Assembly (NCBI RefSeq): GCF_021605415.1
Contig: NZ_WKEQ01000010.1
Location: 120,092 to 184,091 of the forward strand
Length of the DNA: 64,000 nucleotides
Reading direction: 5' to 3'
Origin: Pseudomonas syringae
GTDB taxonomy: Bacteria > Pseudomonadota > Gammaproteobacteria > Pseudomonadales > Pseudomonadaceae
Shown piece after piece: positions 8,463 to 15,919 of the stretch (position 1 is the stretch's first letter; each line of letters starts with the position of its first letter). The notes beneath the pieces are model-generated. The model saw only the letters and a list, made by a program, of their open reading frames with translations. It was not told the origin of the DNA and made no database searches. A program made the position numbers and the translations under genes.

Positions 8463-8696
8463 CAGGCGTCCCCTTATTGGCGATTCATGCGCCGAATCGT
8501 CTGCCGGCGCTTTGGGGCCAGCATATGCCTCGGTGCAGGGGCGACCGGGTGCAAAAACGACAGGGGAATTGCCGAAAGCGTCAATCCGCGACAAAGGGTC
8601 ATCAGCCGACGCGACCAGCCACCTGTTCAAGCCCGCATTCATGAGCCAGAATTCGCCGCATCAATGCAACTTCACCAGTTTAGAGCGGCGACATCA

Positions 8697-9101
8697 ATGA
8701 AATCGATCCTCCTGGCTTTGGCACTGATTGCAACCGGCGTCCACGCCGCCGACGAATCCGACGAGAACAACCCCTGCGACGCCGTCGAAAACGACATCCA
8801 GACCCTGGAATGCTCGGCCTACAGCCGCACCACCGCTGAAGACCTGCTCAAAGACAACTACGCAAGCCTCAACGAGCGCATGCAAACCGCCTACGGCAAA
8901 AGCTCCACGCAACTGGCCGACATCACCGCCAAAATCAAAACCGCGCAACAACAGTGGCTGAAAACCCGCGACGCCGACTGCGCCGTCGAAGCCTTCCCCG
9001 CCACGTCCGGCAGCAAGGCCTTTACCATTGCGCAAAATGACTGCGTGGCGCGAATGAGTGATGAGCGGTCGGAGTTTTTGGAATCGATTGGGCAGGAGTG
9101 A
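8697..9101 (+). CDS. LprI-like (DUF1311) secreted protein
   Basis: Periplasmic protein of 134 residues with a signal peptide (MKSILLALALIATGVHA, cut before ADES). The mature part holds the lysozyme-inhibitor LprI-type signature AQQQWLKTRDADC, with further cysteines near residues 27, 39 and the C-terminus (NDCVARM), likely forming disulfides. LprI domains inhibit lysozyme in mycobacteria; in Pseudomonas the role is untested. It stands alone, divergent from the dipeptidase-like gene. The ATG at 8697 was chosen because the signal peptide starts there; the longer in-frame extension has no such feature. Confidence 0.8.
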   Translation: MKSILLALALIATGVHAADESDENNPCDAVENDIQTLECSAYSRTTAEDLLKDNYASLNERMQTAYGKSSTQLADITAKIKTAQQQWLKTRDADCAVEAFPATSGSKAFTIAQNDCVARMSDERSEFLESIGQE

Positions 9102-9246
9102 TCCTGTATGTACCGGTGAAAAGCGGAACCGCTTGCAGATTTCATTGGCGCAATTCCCTTTTCCTACAACGGATTCCAATTTCAGCTACGCGTGGGGGTT
9201 AGAAGCCTTGGTTCCTGGGCTTTTCCACGTAACACGCCGACAAATT

Positions 9247-9299
9247 TTGTCGTTTGTCCGGCGGGATTTTATAAGTAAAGATTCGCCAATCTTATAAAA
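9247..9299 (+). promoter_or_regulatory. promoter and overlapping palindromes of the toxin-antitoxin pair
   Basis: A sigma70-like promoter is visible: TTGTCG (9247-9252), 17-base spacer, TATAAG (9270-9275). The -10 element lies inside an inverted repeat, TTTTATAAG (9267-9275) with CTTATAAAA (9291-9299). A second dyad, AAGATT-CGCC-AATCTT (9278-9293), overlaps it. This is a natural place for the antitoxin to repress its own operon. Confidence 0.6.
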
Positions 9300-9315
9300 G
9301 ACTTATATCCTGCCC

Positions 9316-9570
9316 ATGAACAGCATCCACTGGACTCGCAAGGCCGTTAAGCAACTTCTCAAATTGCATACCGTTCACCAAAGCCAGGTTCGTGATGCCG
9401 TAACGGCGCTGACTGGCATGCCTGATTCGCGCAGCGTCAAGGCACTGATCGGGCATGACTGTGCCTATCGACTGCGGGTCGGTAACTATCGGGTCATGTT
9501 CGATTGGGACGGAGCGATTAAAGTGGTCAGTATTCAAGAGGTCAAAAAACGCGATGAACGCACCTACTGA
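9316..9570 (+). CDS. RelE/ParE superfamily toxin
   Basis: Toxin of 84 residues, toxin-first order. The C-terminal pattern YRLRVGNYRVMFDWDGAIKVVSIQEVKKRDERTY is the RelE/ParE core: central R-x-G-x-Y-R strand, then V-x-x-I, then a basic K-K-R-x-x-x-Y tail typical of ribosome-dependent mRNA cleavers. Target (mRNA or gyrase) cannot be told from sequence. The Shine-Dalgarno region is poor. The stop overlaps the antitoxin start by 17 bases. The gene is preceded by an AT-rich promoter region unlike the surrounding DNA. Confidence 0.85.
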   Translation: MNSIHWTRKAVKQLLKLHTVHQSQVRDAVTALTGMPDSRSVKALIGHDCAYRLRVGNYRVMFDWDGAIKVVSIQEVKKRDERTY

Positions 9571-9877
9571 CATTCAAATCATCAACGACGCCGAAGGCAA
9601 ACCCGCCTTTGTGGTCATACCTTATGCGCAGTATGTCGCGCAAAAAGTCGAGCCCGACCTGATCCCTCACGATGTGGTCAGCCGAATGGTTGACGGGGCA
9701 ACGCCGATCCGCGCATGGCGCGAACACCTCAACCTGACTCAGGAAGAGGTCGCCCGACGCATGGGTGTTTCGCAACCGGCGTTCGCGCAGCAGGAAACCG
9801 CCACCAAGCCGCGCAAGGCCACTCGTGAAAAGATTGCAGCCGCGTTTGGCATTACCGCGGATCAGCTTGAGCTTTGA
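9554..9877 (+). CDS. XRE-family antitoxin with Phd-like N-terminus
   Basis: Antitoxin of 107 residues encoded downstream of and overlapping the RelE/ParE-type toxin. Residues 1-30 (IQIINDAEGKPAFVVIPYAQYVA) resemble the first strands of Phd/YefM antitoxins, and residues about 50-107 form a helix-turn-helix of the XRE type (LTQEEVARRMGVSQPAFAQQE). The start at 9554 is the ATG embedded in the toxin's last codons; an upstream in-frame start would overlap the toxin much further. It should both neutralise the toxin and bind the palindromes over the promoter. Confidence 0.85.
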   Translation: MNAPTDIQIINDAEGKPAFVVIPYAQYVAQKVEPDLIPHDVVSRMVDGATPIRAWREHLNLTQEEVARRMGVSQPAFAQQETATKPRKATREKIAAAFGITADQLEL

Positions 9878-9915
9878 GCTCAAAGCTTTTAGCTGCCCCC
9901 CATCAAAGGAATTCC

Positions 9916-10332
9916 ATGAACATTTGCGGCATTGAAATCAAAGGCAGCGAAGCGATCATCGCCGTGGCCGCTCTCGACGGTTCGACCCTGAGCCACGTCC
10001 CTCTCGCCACCAAAAAAATCCCTCTGGACGATGACGACGAGGCGGCCAACGTCAAACGTTTCGCCGCGCAGGTGGCGTCGTTTGTGCGGGAGAACTCTAT
10101 TGACCGCATTGCCATCAAGAAGCGCAGCAAGAAGGGCGAGTTTGCCGGTGGCCCGACCACGTTCAAGATCGAAGGGGTGTTTCAGTTGCTGGATGGCTGC
10201 GAGGTGACGCTGCTGTCGCCGCAGACAATCAATGCCCAGGCGAAGAAGCACAACTTCGAGCTGCCGGGGACGCTGAACAAGTATCAGCACGAGGCTTATA
10301 AAGCAGCGTGTTCGGCGCTGTTGAAGAAATAA
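9916..10332 (+). CDS. DUF3010 family protein
   Basis: Protein of 138 residues of the DUF3010 family, function unknown. It begins MNICGIEIKGSEAIIAVAAL, a strand pattern like the first two strands of RNase H/RuvC-type folds (D/E-rich start, then later DRIAIKKR and an alpha helix containing ARKH-type residues near the end). That fold is my inference. AAGGA precedes the ATG at 9916. It follows the antitoxin by 38 bases but has its own ribosome site and normal GC, so it need not belong to the toxin module. Confidence 0.75.
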   Translation: MNICGIEIKGSEAIIAVAALDGSTLSHVPLATKKIPLDDDDEAANVKRFAAQVASFVRENSIDRIAIKKRSKKGEFAGGPTTFKIEGVFQLLDGCEVTLLSPQTINAQAKKHNFELPGTLNKYQHEAYKAACSALLKK

Positions 10333-10359
10333 CCGATCTCTCAGACTACGCAGATCAAG

Positions 10360-10520
10360 TGTGGGAGCGAGCCTGCTCGCGAATGCTGTCAGGCGACATC
10401 AATATTGAGGGTGAATGTGACTGCCCCATCGCTGGCAAGCCAGACTCCCACAGGGATTTGCGTTCAGTCTCAGGAATCCAGTTCACCAAAACACCTGTGG
10501 GAGCTGGCTTTCCAGCGATG
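10360..10520. repeat. three REP-like copies
   Basis: Forward copy of the GAGCGAGCCTGCTCGC subtype at 10360-10384, inverted copy of the GCTGGCAAGCCAG subtype at 10425-10452, and a forward copy of that second subtype at 10496-10520. They lie between the converging DUF3010 gene and cdhR and fill most of the 223-base gap. Confidence 0.8.
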
Positions 10521-10555
10521 ACGGCGGATCAGGCGATATTCATCGGTTCGGTTGC

Positions 10556-11500
10556 TCAGGCCTGGGCGGTGCGTCGGTCTTCCCGGGGGCAGCGGGCGAA
10601 TTTCGCGCGATAGCTGCGGGTGAAGTACGACGGCGATTCAAAGCCGCAGGCAATGCTCACTTCCAGCACGCTCATGTCGGTCTGGCGCAGCAGTTGCCTG
10701 GCCTTTTCAAGCCTCAGCCGCAGATAGAAATTGCTCGGTGTGTCGTTCAGGTGCAGACGAAACAGCCGTTCCAGTTGCCGGCGGGTGACGCTGATCGAAT
10801 CCGCCAGTTGCAGGGTGGTCAGCGGCGGTTCGCTGTGCTGTTCCATTTCGCCAATCACATGAACCAGCTTCTTGTTGCTGATGCCGTAACGGGTGGCGAC
10901 TTCCATGCGTTGGTGGTCTTTGCACGGACGAATGCGCCCCAATACGAATTGTTCGCTGACCTGAATCGCCAGTTGCGGGCCGTGGGCCTGGGCGATCAGA
11001 TCGAGCATCAAATCGATCGATGCGGTGCCGCCCGCCGAGGTGATGCGCCGGCGATCGATTTCGAACAGCTCCTGCGTGACAGTGAGCTGTGGATAAGACT
11101 CCTTGAACGCGTCAATGGCCTCCCAGTGCAACGTCACCCGATGGCCATCGAGCAGGCCCGCTTCAGCGAGCACGACGCTGCCAGTGTCTATGCCGCCGAG
11201 GGTCACGCCGTCGTTGTCCAGCCGACGCAACCAATGCTCCAGCGCCGGGGTGGCGAACTTCAGCGGCTCGAACCCGGCGACGATCAACAGCGTCGCTCCT
11301 TTCTTCAGCGGCTCCAGCGCCGCGTCGGCGTTGACCGACATGCCGTTGCTCGCCAGCACCGCCCCGCCGTCAGCGCTCAGCACGTGCCAGCGATACAGTT
11401 CGCCGCGAAAACGGTTGGCCACGCGCAGCGGTTCAATGGCCGAAATGAAGCCGATGGCAGAGAAACCCGGCATTAGTAAAAAGTAGAAATCCTGGGACAT
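10556..11500 (-). CDS. cdhR: carnitine catabolism regulator CdhR (GATase1-AraC)
   Basis: Transcription activator of 314 residues: an N-terminal DJ-1/PfpI-like (GATase1) sensor domain (MSQDFYFLLMPGFSAIGFISAIEPLRVANRF) and a C-terminal AraC DNA-binding domain (LADSISVTRRQLERLFRLH, and VSIACGFESPSYFTRSYRAKF). It is divergent from caiX-cdhCAB, as cdhR is in P. aeruginosa, where it activates carnitine genes. The ATG at 11500 starts exactly at the conserved sensor domain; a longer in-frame reading upstream looks random. It is a paralogue of GbdR, encoded 5 kb away. Candidate binding repeats lie in the shared promoter. Confidence 0.9.
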   Translation of the reverse strand: MSQDFYFLLMPGFSAIGFISAIEPLRVANRFRGELYRWHVLSADGGAVLASNGMSVNADAALEPLKKGATLLIVAGFEPLKFATPALEHWLRRLDNDGVTLGGIDTGSVVLAEAGLLDGHRVTLHWEAIDAFKESYPQLTVTQELFEIDRRRITSAGGTASIDLMLDLIAQAHGPQLAIQVSEQFVLGRIRPCKDHQRMEVATRYGISNKKLVHVIGEMEQHSEPPLTTLQLADSISVTRRQLERLFRLHLNDTPSNFYLRLRLEKARQLLRQTDMSVLEVSIACGFESPSYFTRSYRAKFARCPREDRRTAQA

Positions 11501-11568
11501 GGCGCACTCGTTCAGCGGGTAGCGTGGATCGTTGATACGCCGTTTATCGGTGGCATTCAAGAGGAGCA

Positions 11569-11603
11569 GGTCGCTGCAGTGCAAGAGTCGGTCGCCGCAG
11601 TGC
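11569..11603. promoter_or_regulatory. candidate CdhR site: two direct repeats at 21-bp phase
   Basis: GGTCGCTGCAGTGC (11569-11582) and GGTCGCCGCAGTGC (11590-11603) agree at 13 of 14 bases and start 21 bases apart, two helical turns, as in AraC-type activator sites. They sit in the cdhR-caiX intergenic region, 87 bases before the caiX start. Confidence 0.6.
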
Positions 11604-11690
11604 GCTTTCATCAAGGCGTTGCTGCGTAACGTTGCATCACCGGCGCGCAGATGCCGGAATCCACAATAACGATTCTGCCGAGGAACCGAC

Positions 11691-12635
11691 ATGAAACGAC
11701 TGATCAGCAGCTGTGTGCTTGCACTCAGCGGCACCGCTTTGCTCAGCGCCAGCGTGATGGCCGCCGAACCCGCGTCGTGCCAGAACGTGCGCATGGGTGT
11801 GGTGAACTGGACCGACGTCATCGCCACCAGCGCGATGACCCAGGTGCTGCTCGATGGCCTCGGCTACAACACCAAACAAACCAGCGCCTCCCAGCAAATC
11901 ATCTTCGCCGGGATCCGCGACCAGCGTCTGGATCTGTTCCTCGGTTACTGGAACCCGTTGATGACCCAGACGATCACCCCGTTCGTCGACGCCAATCAGG
12001 TCAAAGTCCTCGAAGCCCCGAGCCTCAAGGACGCCCGCGCCACCCTCGCCGTGCCGACGTACCTCTACGATAAAGGCCTGAAAACCTTCGCCGACATCGC
12101 CAAATTCCAGAAAGAACTGGGCGGCAAGATCTACGGCATCGAACCGGGCTCGGGCGCCAACACTCAGATCAAGGCGATGATCAGCAAGAACCAGTTCGGC
12201 CTCGGCAAGTTCCAGTTGGTCGAGTCCAGCGAGGCCGGCATGCTCGCCGCCGTGGATCGCGCCGTACGCCGCAAGGAAGCCGTGGTGTTCTTCGGCTGGG
12301 CGCCGCACCCGATGAACGTCAACGTGCAGATGAGCTACCTCACCGGCAGCGAAGACGCGCTCGGCCCGAACGAAGGCATGGCCACCGTATGGACGGTCAC
12401 CGCGCCGAAATACGCTGAACAGTGCCCGAATATCGGTCGCCTGCTGACCAACCTGACCTTCACCGCCGAGGACGAGAGCCGCATGATGCAACCGCTGCTC
12501 GACCACAAAGACGCCTTTGAGTCCGCCAAGCAATGGCTCAAGGATCACCCGCAGGACAAAGCGCGCTGGCTCGAAGGCGTGACCACCTTCGACGGCAAAC
12601 CGGCGGCTGAAAACCTGCAACTGACCACTAAATAA
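11691..12635 (+). CDS. caiX: carnitine-binding periplasmic protein CaiX
   Basis: Substrate-binding protein of 314 residues, with signal peptide (MKRLISSCVLALSGTALLSASVMAA). It belongs to the OpuAC/ProX-like family that binds quaternary amines and is clearly similar to CbcX in this window (GLGYNTK, GKIYGIEPGSGAN, ESSEAGMLAAVDRA, VVFFGWAPHPMN). No permease or ATPase gene follows it; in Pseudomonas it is known to feed carnitine to the CbcWV core. It starts the caiX-cdhC-cdhA-cdhB operon. GAGGA precedes the ATG. Confidence 0.92.
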   Translation: MKRLISSCVLALSGTALLSASVMAAEPASCQNVRMGVVNWTDVIATSAMTQVLLDGLGYNTKQTSASQQIIFAGIRDQRLDLFLGYWNPLMTQTITPFVDANQVKVLEAPSLKDARATLAVPTYLYDKGLKTFADIAKFQKELGGKIYGIEPGSGANTQIKAMISKNQFGLGKFQLVESSEAGMLAAVDRAVRRKEAVVFFGWAPHPMNVNVQMSYLTGSEDALGPNEGMATVWTVTAPKYAEQCPNIGRLLTNLTFTAEDESRMMQPLLDHKDAFESAKQWLKDHPQDKARWLEGVTTFDGKPAAENLQLTTK

Positions 12636-12722
12636 CCGACGACCGAATCACTGATTCGCAGCCCGACCCGGGCTGCGAACGGGATCACTACGCCTGCAAT
12701 TCAGCCTGTAAGGAAAAACCAA

Positions 12723-13610
12723 ATGAACCATGACGTCATCATCACCTGCGCACTCACCGGTGCTGGCGACACGACCGCCAAGAGCCCACATGTGCCGGTC
12801 ACCCCGAAACAAATCGCCGCCGCTGCCGTGGAAGCCGCGAAGGCTGGCGCCACTGTCGTGCATTGCCACGTCCGCGACCCGCAGACCGGCAAGTTCAGCC
12901 GTGACGTGGCGCTGTACCGCGAAGTCATGGAGCGCATCCGCGAAGCCGACGTCGACATCATCGTCAACCTCACTGCCGGCATGGGCGGCGACCTGGAAAT
13001 CGGCGCTGGCGAGAACCCGATGGCGTTCGGCCCGAACACCGATCTGGTCGGCCCGCTGACCCGTCTGGCCCACGTTGAAGAACTGCTGCCGGAAATCTGC
13101 ACGCTTGACTGCGGCACCCTGAATTTCGGCGACGGCGACACCATTTACGTCTCCACCCCGGCGCAACTGCGCGCCGGCGCCAAGCGCATCACCGAGCTGG
13201 GCGTGAAAGCCGAGCTGGAAATCTTCGACACCGGTCACTTGTGGTTCGCCAAGCAGATGATCAAGGAAGGCTTGCTCCACGACCCGCTGTTCCAGCTGTG
13301 CCTGGGCATCCCGTGGGGCGCGCCGGCCGACACCACCACCATGAAAGCCATGGTCGACAACCTGCCGGCGGATGCCGTGTGGGCCGGTTTCGGCATCGGC
13401 CGCATGCAAATGCCGATGGCGGCCCAAGCCGTGCTGCTCGGCGGCAACGTGCGGGTCGGCCTGGAAGACAACATCTGGCTGGACAAGGGCGTGCTGGCGA
13501 CCAACGGCCAACTGGTCGAGCGTGCCACGGAAATCCTCAGCCGCCTCGGCGCCCGCGTGCTGACGCCAGCCGAGGGCCGTAAAAAAATGGGCCTGACCCA
13601 ACGCGGCTAG
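12723..13610 (+). CDS. cdhC: 3-dehydrocarnitine cleavage enzyme (BKACE family)
   Basis: Beta-keto acid cleavage enzyme of 295 residues. It condenses 3-dehydrocarnitine with acetyl-CoA, giving betainyl-CoA and acetoacetate, the second step of carnitine degradation. Metal ligands are visible in [17 protein letters not shown] (H47, H49), and the family's late motif [13 protein letters not shown] is intact. The substrate is assigned from the neighbours: carnitine dehydrogenase follows directly and a thioesterase after that. AAGGA lies upstream of the ATG. Length is normal for the family. Confidence 0.92.
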   Translation: MNHDVIITCALTGAGDTTAKSPHVPVTPKQIAAAAVEAAKAGATVVHCHVRDPQTGKFSRDVALYREVMERIREADVDIIVNLTAGMGGDLEIGAGENPMAFGPNTDLVGPLTRLAHVEELLPEICTLDCGTLNFGDGDTIYVSTPAQLRAGAKRITELGVKAELEIFDTGHLWFAKQMIKEGLLHDPLFQLCLGIPWGAPADTTTMKAMVDNLPADAVWAGFGIGRMQMPMAAQAVLLGGNVRVGLEDNIWLDKGVLATNGQLVERATEILSRLGARVLTPAEGRKKMGLTQRG

Positions 13611-13674
13611 CAAACAAACACACACCCCTGCGGCAGCTGCTACACGGGATCACCGAATTCATCAGGACATCGCC

Positions 13675-14640
13675 ATGCGCTTTATCACCGACATCAAAAC
13701 CTTCGCCGCCCTCGGCAGCGGTGTCATCGGCAGCGGTTGGGTAGCACGCGCCCTCGCCCACGGCCTCGACGTGGTGGCCTGGGATCCGGCGCCCGGCGCC
13801 GAAGCCGCCCTGCGTAAACGCGTCGCCAATGCCTGGGGCGCGCTGGAGAAAAACGGCCTGGCACCCGGCGCCTCGCAAGATCGCCTGCGCTTCGTTACGA
13901 CTATCGAAGAATGCGTGCGCGACGCCGATTTCATCCAGGAAAGTGCCCCGGAACGCCTTGAGCTGAAACTCGAACTGCACAGCAAAATCAGCGCCGCCGC
14001 CAAGCCTGACGCGCTGATCGGCTCCAGTACTTCGGGCCTGTTGCCGAGCGAGTTTTACGAGAGCTCGATCCACCCGGAACGCTGTGTGGTCGGCCATCCG
14101 TTCAACCCGGTTTATCTGTTGCCGCTGGTGGAAGTGGTCGGTGGCAAGAACACCGCGCCCGAGGCCGTGCTAGCGGCGATGAACGTCTACGAATCCCTCG
14201 GCATGCGCCCGTTGCATGTGCGCAAGGAAGTGCCGGGATTCATTGCCGACCGCTTGCTTGAAGCGCTGTGGCGCGAGGCGTTGCATCTGGTCAATGACGG
14301 CGTGGCGACCACTGGCGAAATCGACGACGCGATCCGTTTCGGCGCCGGTTTGCGCTGGTCGTTCATGGGCACGTTCCTGACTTACACGTTGGCGGGCGGC
14401 GACGCCGGCATGCGCCACTTCATGTCGCAATTCGGCCCGGCGTTGCAGTTGCCGTGGACGTACCTGCCGGCACCGGAACTGACCGAAAAGTTGATTGACG
14501 ATGTGGTGGATGGCACCAGCGACCAGCTCGGCCGGCACAGCATTGCGGCGCTGGAACGCTATCGTGATGATTGTTTGCTGGCGGTGCTGGAGGCGGTGAA
14601 AACCACCAAGGAGAAGCATGGGATGAGCTTCAGCGAATAA
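13675..14640 (+). CDS. cdhA: L-carnitine dehydrogenase
   Basis: NAD-dependent dehydrogenase of 321 residues that oxidises L-carnitine to 3-dehydrocarnitine. It is a 3-hydroxyacyl-CoA-dehydrogenase-fold protein: Rossmann motif [19 protein letters not shown] near residue 14, catalytic-region [20 protein letters not shown], and a C-terminal helical dimerisation domain. Its length equals the characterised Pseudomonas enzyme. It lies 64 bases after cdhC and 55 before cdhB, in the same operon; a short hairpin repeat interrupts the second gap. Confidence 0.93.
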   Translation: MRFITDIKTFAALGSGVIGSGWVARALAHGLDVVAWDPAPGAEAALRKRVANAWGALEKNGLAPGASQDRLRFVTTIEECVRDADFIQESAPERLELKLELHSKISAAAKPDALIGSSTSGLLPSEFYESSIHPERCVVGHPFNPVYLLPLVEVVGGKNTAPEAVLAAMNVYESLGMRPLHVRKEVPGFIADRLLEALWREALHLVNDGVATTGEIDDAIRFGAGLRWSFMGTFLTYTLAGGDAGMRHFMSQFGPALQLPWTYLPAPELTEKLIDDVVDGTSDQLGRHSIAALERYRDDCLLAVLEAVKTTKEKHGMSFSE

Positions 14641-14654
14641 CCTCGACACCTGAG

Positions 14655-14690
14655 CATTCCCACGCTCTGCGTGGGAATGCAGCCCGGAGA
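14655..14690. repeat. TTCCCACGC-TCT-GCGTGGGAA hairpin repeat
   Basis: Perfect stem with three-base loop followed by TGCAGCCCGG. The same element is found again near 63796, so it is a dispersed repeat, here inserted between cdhA and the cdhB start. Confidence 0.75.
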
Positions 14691-14695
14691 GAAAC

Positions 14696-15172
14696 ATGCC
14701 CACCCTCACCACCTACCAAACCAAAATCATCCCCGACTGGGTCGACTACAACGGCCACCTGCGCGACGCCTTCTACCTGCTGATTTTCAGCTACGCCACC
14801 GACGCGCTGATGGATCGTCTCGGCATGGACAGCAACAACCGCGAAGCCAGCGGTCATTCGTTGTTTACGCTGGAACTGCACCTCAACTACCTGCACGAAG
14901 TGAAGCTCGACGCCGACGTTGAAGTGCGCACACACATCATCGGTCACGATCAAAAACGCCTGCACCTCTACCACAGCCTGCACTTGGCCGGCGAAGAGCC
15001 GGAACTGGCCGGCAACGAACAAATGCTCTTGCACGTCGACATAGCCGGCCCGCGTTCGGCGCCGTTTAGCGCGGGTACCCTGAGTCGTCTGCAAGCGATC
15101 GTTGCCGAGCAGGTTGATTTGCCAGCGCCCGCGTACGTTGGTCGCGTTATTGCGTTGCCGCCATCCCGATAG
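14696..15172 (+). CDS. cdhB: betainyl-CoA thioesterase
   Basis: Hot-dog-fold acyl-CoA thioesterase of 158 residues, expected to release glycine betaine from betainyl-CoA and so finish the conversion of carnitine to betaine. The 4-hydroxybenzoyl-CoA-thioesterase-like start VDYNGHLRDAFYLLIFSYATDA carries the family Asp/Asn-x-x-x-H pattern. GGAGAG precedes the ATG. It ends the caiX operon; the following 370 bases hold repeats, not an obvious terminator. Confidence 0.9.
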   Translation: MPTLTTYQTKIIPDWVDYNGHLRDAFYLLIFSYATDALMDRLGMDSNNREASGHSLFTLELHLNYLHEVKLDADVEVRTHIIGHDQKRLHLYHSLHLAGEEPELAGNEQMLLHVDIAGPRSAPFSAGTLSRLQAIVAEQVDLPAPAYVGRVIALPPSR

Positions 15173-15543
15173 ATCGCGTCATCGCTCATCGCTCATCGCT
15201 GGCAAGCCAGCTCCCACAGGTTTACGCGTCAACCTGTAGGGGCTGCCGCAGGCTCGGGCCGCGTTCGGACGATCTTTTGCTTTTACTGAAGCCAAAAAAA
15301 ACCCCGATCAAGCCGTGACAGGACCGGAGCTGAGGAGGGTACTTTCAGGAGCTGCCGAGCGAGGGTGACCAAACCACCGTGAAGCCAGCTGAGGCCAGTG
15401 TGACCACTCTGCTACCCGGTCACTTGGCCAAAAACGACCTGTTCATAACCAATGTAGACACTGCGACAAAACGCCCTTGCCCTCCCCCGACGCGCCTACC
15501 AGAATCGAGCCACGACCTCCGTTGCCACAGAAGGATTCGCGTC
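15173..15543. other. gap after cdhB with repeat remnants
   Basis: The first part holds one inverted REP-like copy (about 15195-15219) preceded by a short ATCGCTC tandem, and then a second repeat type (GGGGCTGCCGCAGGCTCGGGCCGCGTTCGGACGATC split over about 15236-15275). The rest, to 15543, shows no gene; the last 15 bases carry the GAAGGA ribosome site for the next small ORF. Confidence 0.6.
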
Positions 15544-15807
15544 ATGATGTACGCCGATTTGATTGATCAGGAAGACCTGTTGGGCCAGCTCAAGGCATTG
15601 GGGCTTCAAGTGCCGAGCGGCTCCACGGCGGAGCAGGCTTGTGAATGTGCGGTGCGTGGCCTGGACGACGCTCGGGCGTTCGAACTGCGCAAAATGGTCA
15701 AGGACATGTACACCAGCGGCGCCAGTATCCAGCCGGCCGTGCGCCAGGCCATCGATAAACAGTTGTTGCCCGCATTGGCGGATTACCAACAATCCCGTAG
15801 CGCCTGA
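15544..15807 (+). CDS. small hypothetical protein next to gbdR
   Basis: Soluble protein of 87 residues beginning MMYADLIDQEDLLGQLKALG. Predicted all-helical, acidic start, with ECAVRGLDDARAFELRKMVKDMY in the centre. No signal peptide or known motif that I recognise. A good ribosome site (GAAGGA, 9-base spacing) decides the start. It lies convergent to gbdR with a REP pair between them. Codon use fits its neighbours, so I think it is a real gene, but no function can be given. Confidence 0.65.
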   Translation: MMYADLIDQEDLLGQLKALGLQVPSGSTAEQACECAVRGLDDARAFELRKMVKDMYTSGASIQPAVRQAIDKQLLPALADYQQSRSA

Positions 15808-15813
15808 ATATCG

Positions 15814-15906
15814 CCATCGCTGGCAAGCCAGGGTCCACAGGGTTTAGGTCGATCACAACATTGTGATCAGACACAAAACCTGTGGGAGCCTGGCTTGCCA
15901 GCGATG
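15814..15906. repeat. REP-like inverted pair
   Basis: Inverted copy at 15814-15839 and forward copy at 15881-15906 of the GCTGGCAAGCCAG subtype. Between them is a perfect palindrome GATCACAACATTGTGATC (15851-15868). The pair lies between two converging genes. Confidence 0.8.
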
Positions 15907-15919
15907 TCGTTCACTCGGT

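Noticed and set aside
8533..8563. GGTGCA-N3/4-CGAC repeated twice upstream of the dipeptidase-like gene, as a GbdR site
   Set aside because: Spacing is 16 bases, not 21, and the ACTG half is missing; too weak to call although the dgc set should be GbdR-controlled.
9316..10332. Phage or integron remnant around the toxin-antitoxin genes
   Set aside because: No integrase, att-like repeats, or phage genes seen; only the AT-rich promoter is atypical.
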